This document shows positions 61,298-64,000 of a stretch of 64,000 nucleotides of DNA, one piece after another. Within the stretch, counting starts at the first letter, position 1; each line of letters opens with the position of its first letter. The position numbers and the translations under genes are program-made. Origin of the DNA: Brevundimonas diminuta 3F5N (GTDB lineage: Bacteria > Pseudomonadota > Alphaproteobacteria > Caulobacterales > Caulobacteraceae); NCBI RefSeq assembly GCF_900163625.1, contig NZ_FUIE01000016.1, positions 1-64,000 of the forward strand, written 5' to 3'. The notes under the pieces were generated by a model. The model was not told the DNA's origin. It saw nothing but the letters and a program-made list of their open reading frames with translations, and searched no databases.

Positions 61298-61828
61298 TCA
61301 GAAGCTCCGTTTCAGCCGGCTCAACATCAGGCCGCCGCGCACGGCGGCCGCATACAGAAAACCTGTCGCCAGCATGATGATCCACTGCACGATGGCGAGA
61401 GGCCCATACAACTGGCCCGCATTTTCGCCCAGCAGGGCGAAACCGTTGACCACGCTGACCAGGCTGTAGGCCAGCAACGCCAGCATGAGGGCCGGGATCA
61501 CCCAGGTCATCTTGCGCCACTGCACCACGGCCAGCACCAGATAGACCGCCGACATGACAACGACGCCCCCGACCATAACCGGCGCCATGGCGGTCATGAC
61601 GCCCTCGAACATCGCCTGATCGCTGGGCGGAACGGCGCCGCCCTCCATCATCAATGCGGCTGACTGCCCCATTTTTTCAGACACAGTCGGCAGACCGGCC
61701 AGACCTTGAACGGCGCCGACGGCCAGGGCGGCCGCGCCGACACGCGCCGCCCTCTGCGCCTCGGCCATGCCGCGCGGCGGCGTGAAAGGATTGGCCGCAC
61801 GCAGCCACAGTTTCATGTTCTGGCTCAC
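61298..61828 (-). CDS. Four-helix membrane protein, paralogue A
   Basis: A 176-residue protein. A short N-terminal soluble part (SQNMKLWLRAANPFTPPRG) is followed by about four hydrophobic segments, including VVVMSAVYLVLAVVQWRK and VIPALMLALLAYSLVSVVNG. The AVVQWRK...IPALMLALLAYSL block matches the upstream gene product in order and spacing, so the two are tandem paralogues. It directly precedes arsC on the same transcript. Function unknown. Confidence 0.75.
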   Translation of the reverse strand: MSQNMKLWLRAANPFTPPRGMAEAQRAARVGAAALAVGAVQGLAGLPTVSEKMGQSAALMMEGGAVPPSDQAMFEGVMTAMAPVMVGGVVVMSAVYLVLAVVQWRKMTWVIPALMLALLAYSLVSVVNGFALLGENAGQLYGPLAIVQWIIMLATGFLYAAAVRGGLMLSRLKRSF

Positions 61829-61852
61829 TTCACCCCCCTTTTTGTCGTGCGC

Positions 61853-62317
61853 TCAGGCCCTGGTCGCCGGCGCGAACCGCGCCATGCCCGCCGCCCCGCG
61901 CAGGCCGCCGATGTGCAGCAGCAGGCACAGCACCATGCCGGCCCCCGCCACGCCGACGCTCCAGCCCGGCAGACCCGGCGCGGCCGGCGACGCTCCGACC
62001 ATCAGGCTGACCGACATCGCGCTCAGTTCATAAAGCGCCCAGGCCAGGCCGAAGACCGGCAGGATGCGGTTCGGACGGCGCCACTGCAGCAGGCCCAGCA
62101 CGACGGCCACGGCCGAAAAGACCACGGCGAACCCCGTCGTCGCCCCGCGGAACTGTGCCTGTTCGGGCGCGCTCAGGAACCAGACCAGCCCCGCCTGCAT
62201 CAGGCCCACGCCCGCCCAGATCCAGAAGGCCCAGGCGCTGCCGCGCGCCAGCGCCGTCGCCGTCTCGGCCGAATCGACCGGGGCGAAGGGTTGGGGCGGT
62301 GCGATCCGACGGTTCAT
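61853..62317 (-). CDS. Four-helix membrane protein, paralogue B
   Basis: A 154-residue protein with four hydrophobic segments: AWAFWIWAGVGLMQAGLVWF, TGFAVVFSAVAVVLGLLQWR, PVFGLAWALYELSAMSVSLM and VGVAGAGMVLCLLLHIGGL. I chose the ATG at 62317 (NRRIAPPQPFAP). It is 24 bases upstream of paralogue A and probably heads the arsC operon. No family is recognised. Confidence 0.75.
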   Translation of the reverse strand: MNRRIAPPQPFAPVDSAETATALARGSAWAFWIWAGVGLMQAGLVWFLSAPEQAQFRGATTGFAVVFSAVAVVLGLLQWRRPNRILPVFGLAWALYELSAMSVSLMVGASPAAPGLPGWSVGVAGAGMVLCLLLHIGGLRGAAGMARFAPATRA

Positions 62318-62434
62318 GCGCGACTCCCTGACTGAGGCGGCGAAACTATCCTGCTCAAGGCCGAAATCCCAAGTGCGTGAGAGAGATATCGCCCCGCCTT
62401 CACCTTTTTCCTCGCCCCGTCTAGGGTCGCCGCC

Positions 62435-63691
62435 ATGCGGATCGAACCTCAAGATCAGGCCGTGCTCGACCACGTCGCGGCCCGTGGCGACGCCATTGTC
62501 CAGCGCGCCGTCGACTGGTCCAACATCAACTCAGGCAGCCGCCACGCCGAAGGGCTGGCGCGGGTTCTCGACGTTCTGGACGCCACGGCGCGCGCCGCCT
62601 TCGCGCAGGCGACGGTCGAGCGCGTGCCGACCCAAGGCTCCACCACCGTCGCCGACAGCGGCGCGGTGATCGCCGAAAGCTACGCCGACTGCCTGAAGAT
62701 CACCGCTCGCCCCGAAGCCCCGCTTCAGGTCGTGCTGACCGGCCATTACGACACCGTCTTTCCCGCCGACAGCGCCTTCCAGCGCGTCGTCACGCGCGAC
62801 GACGGCGCCCTGAACGGGCCAGGCGTCGCCGACATGAAGGGCGGGATCAGCGTCATGCTGGCCGCGCTCGAGGCCTTTGAATCCCACCCTCTCCGCCAGA
62901 ATGTCGGCTGGACCGTCCTCCTGTCCCCCGACGAAGAGATCGGCTCGCCCGCCTCGGCCCCCCTGTTGGCGGAGCTGGGCGCGCGCGGCCACGTCGGCCT
63001 GACCTATGAACCCGCCCTGTCCGACGGCACGCTGGCGGGCGAGCGTAAGGGCAGCGGCAACTTCCACCTGATCGTCACCGGCAAGGCCGCCCACGCGGGC
63101 CGCGCCTTCCACGAGGGCGCCAACGCCGTCGCGGGCGCCGCCATCATCGCCGCCCGCCTGCACGGCCTGAACGGCCAGCGTGAGGGCGTCACGGTCAATG
63201 TCGCCAAGATCGCCGGCGGCGGCCCCCTGAACGTCGTGGCCGACAACGCCGTGGTCCGCTTCAACGTTCGCGTGCCAGACGCCCAGAGCGCCGCCTGGAT
63301 CGACGAGACGGTGCGCGCCCTCGCCGCCGAGCCACCCTTCCCCGGCCTGACGTTGGACCTGCACGGCGGCATGACCCGCGCGCCCAAGCCGATGGACGCA
63401 TCGCAGACCGCCCTGTTCCACGCTGTGCGCGACGCCGGCGACCTGCTGGGCCAGACCATCGCCTGGAAGCCCTCCGGCGGCGTCTGCGAGGGCAACAACC
63501 TGCACGCCGCGGGCCTGCCCAACGTCGACACCCTGGGCGTCGTCGGCGGCGAGATCCATTCGGATCAGGAGTTCGCCTGGCCCGCCAGCTTCGTCGAACG
63601 GGCGCAGCTGTCGGCCCTGATCCTGTGCAAGATCGCCTCGGGCGAGATCGACGCCCTCAAACTGAAACAGCTCCGACTGGAGACGATGTAA
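62435..63691 (+). CDS. M20 family metallopeptidase (carboxypeptidase G2-like)
   Basis: A 418-residue two-domain zinc hydrolase. Metal-site motifs appear in order: TGHYDTVFP, GPGVADMKGG, SPDEEIGSPAS, and the late GGEIHSDQEFAW. A dimerisation domain lies between (about residues 210-320, with GKAAHAGRAFHEGANAVAGA). No signal peptide is visible. It is four bases from astA, so an amidohydrolase role in arginine or N-acyl-amino-acid breakdown is likely, but the substrate is not proven. Confidence 0.88.
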   Translation: MRIEPQDQAVLDHVAARGDAIVQRAVDWSNINSGSRHAEGLARVLDVLDATARAAFAQATVERVPTQGSTTVADSGAVIAESYADCLKITARPEAPLQVVLTGHYDTVFPADSAFQRVVTRDDGALNGPGVADMKGGISVMLAALEAFESHPLRQNVGWTVLLSPDEEIGSPASAPLLAELGARGHVGLTYEPALSDGTLAGERKGSGNFHLIVTGKAAHAGRAFHEGANAVAGAAIIAARLHGLNGQREGVTVNVAKIAGGGPLNVVADNAVVRFNVRVPDAQSAAWIDETVRALAAEPPFPGLTLDLHGGMTRAPKPMDASQTALFHAVRDAGDLLGQTIAWKPSGGVCEGNNLHAAGLPNVDTLGVVGGEIHSDQEFAWPASFVERAQLSALILCKIASGEIDALKLKQLRLETM

Positions 63692-63695
63692 CCGC

Positions 63696-64000
63696 ATGCT
63701 CGTTGTTCGCCCCGCCGGCCCCGCCGACCTTCATCACCTGCTCGAACTGGCCATCCTGTCCGGCCCCGGCTTCACCAGCCTGCCGGAAGACGCCGATGTC
63801 CTCAGCGAGCGCCTGGAACTGAGCCAGGCCAGCTTCGAAGGCCGCATTCCGCCGCAGGAAGCCTGGTACACCCTGATGCTGGAAGACGGCGACACGGGCG
63901 ACATCGACGGCGTCGGCTCGGTCAAGGCGACCGTGGGACTGAAGCGCCCCTTCTTCAGCTTCCGCGTGGTCAACAACACGGTCCAGTCGCCCTCGTTGGG
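63696..64000 (+). CDS. astA: Arginine N-succinyltransferase, 5' part
   Basis: The first 101 codons of an AstA protein; the window ends before its stop. It matches the family at LVVRPAGPADLHHLLELAIL, GFTSLPEDADVLSERLE, a YTLMLEDGDTGDIDGVGSVK strand and VGLKRPFFSFRV. AstA starts the arginine succinyltransferase pathway, which degrades arginine to glutamate. The rest of the ast genes would lie beyond 64000. Confidence 0.9.
   Translation, partial: MLVVRPAGPADLHHLLELAILSGPGFTSLPEDADVLSERLELSQASFEGRIPPQEAWYTLMLEDGDTGDIDGVGSVKATVGLKRPFFSFRVVNNTVQSPSL

Overview
The window reads as a GC-rich alphaproteobacterial chromosome segment, most likely from the Caulobacterales and probably Brevundimonas. This is an inference from protein style, gene order, very high GC with long antisense open frames, and one promoter with a GCTATAGC -10 box of Caulobacter type. 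About 70 protein genes are packed tightly on both strands. I see no rRNA, tRNA, CRISPR array, prophage or canonical insertion sequence.

Layout. 0-9 kb: polyphosphate pair ppk1-ppx, a VOC protein, rnd, purM, an S10 peptidase and purN. 9-15 kb: M13 peptidase, ndk, an ABC-F ATPase and a DUF2164 gene. 14.5-17 kb (minus): pepA-holC followed by two related small secreted proteins. 17-27 kb (plus): an envelope block lptF-lptG-lptD-surA-pdxA, then a palindrome-bounded element carrying a DUF559 nuclease-like gene, then rsmA and an aminotransferase, followed by an L,D-transpeptidase. 28-35 kb (minus): fabD-fabG-acpP-fabF-mltG-yicC-gmk-deaminase, joining fatty-acid synthesis to wall and nucleotide functions. 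35-38 kb (minus): lipoprotein, purple-acid-phosphatase-like enzyme and an Nramp-related transporter. 38-43.6 kb (plus): rpsF-rpsR-rplI, a candidate leader peptide with a hairpin, a TonB-dependent receptor and two Rap1a/Tai-like secreted proteins. 43.7-53 kb: dnaB, alr, a Yip1-type protein, radA, cvpA, purF, VOC, SDR and an O-antigen-ligase-like protein. 53-57 kb (minus): yfgM-like, bamB, der. 57-59 kb: an ECF sigma factor operon. 59-62.3 kb: an accessory patch of small genes between two ArsC-fold genes. 62.4 kb to the end: an M20 peptidase and the start of astA.

How the genes work together. Envelope building dominates: LPS export (LptF, LptG, LptD), outer-membrane protein assembly (SurA, BamB, YfgM-like), peptidoglycan work (Alr, MltG, L,D-transpeptidase), O-antigen ligation and fatty-acid supply. 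Purine synthesis genes (purM, purN, purF, gmk, ndk) are dispersed through the window.

The parts most worth a second look are (1) the DUF559 palindromic element, whose arms supply the translation signals of its own gene and of rsmA; (2) a 24-codon leader with two Cys codons directly abutting a nested hairpin upstream of the TonB receptor; (3) a 0.8-kb cassette of membrane genes bracketed by the intact 5' end of a YffB-type gene and a decayed direct repeat of it; and (4) two families of intergenic palindromic repeats.
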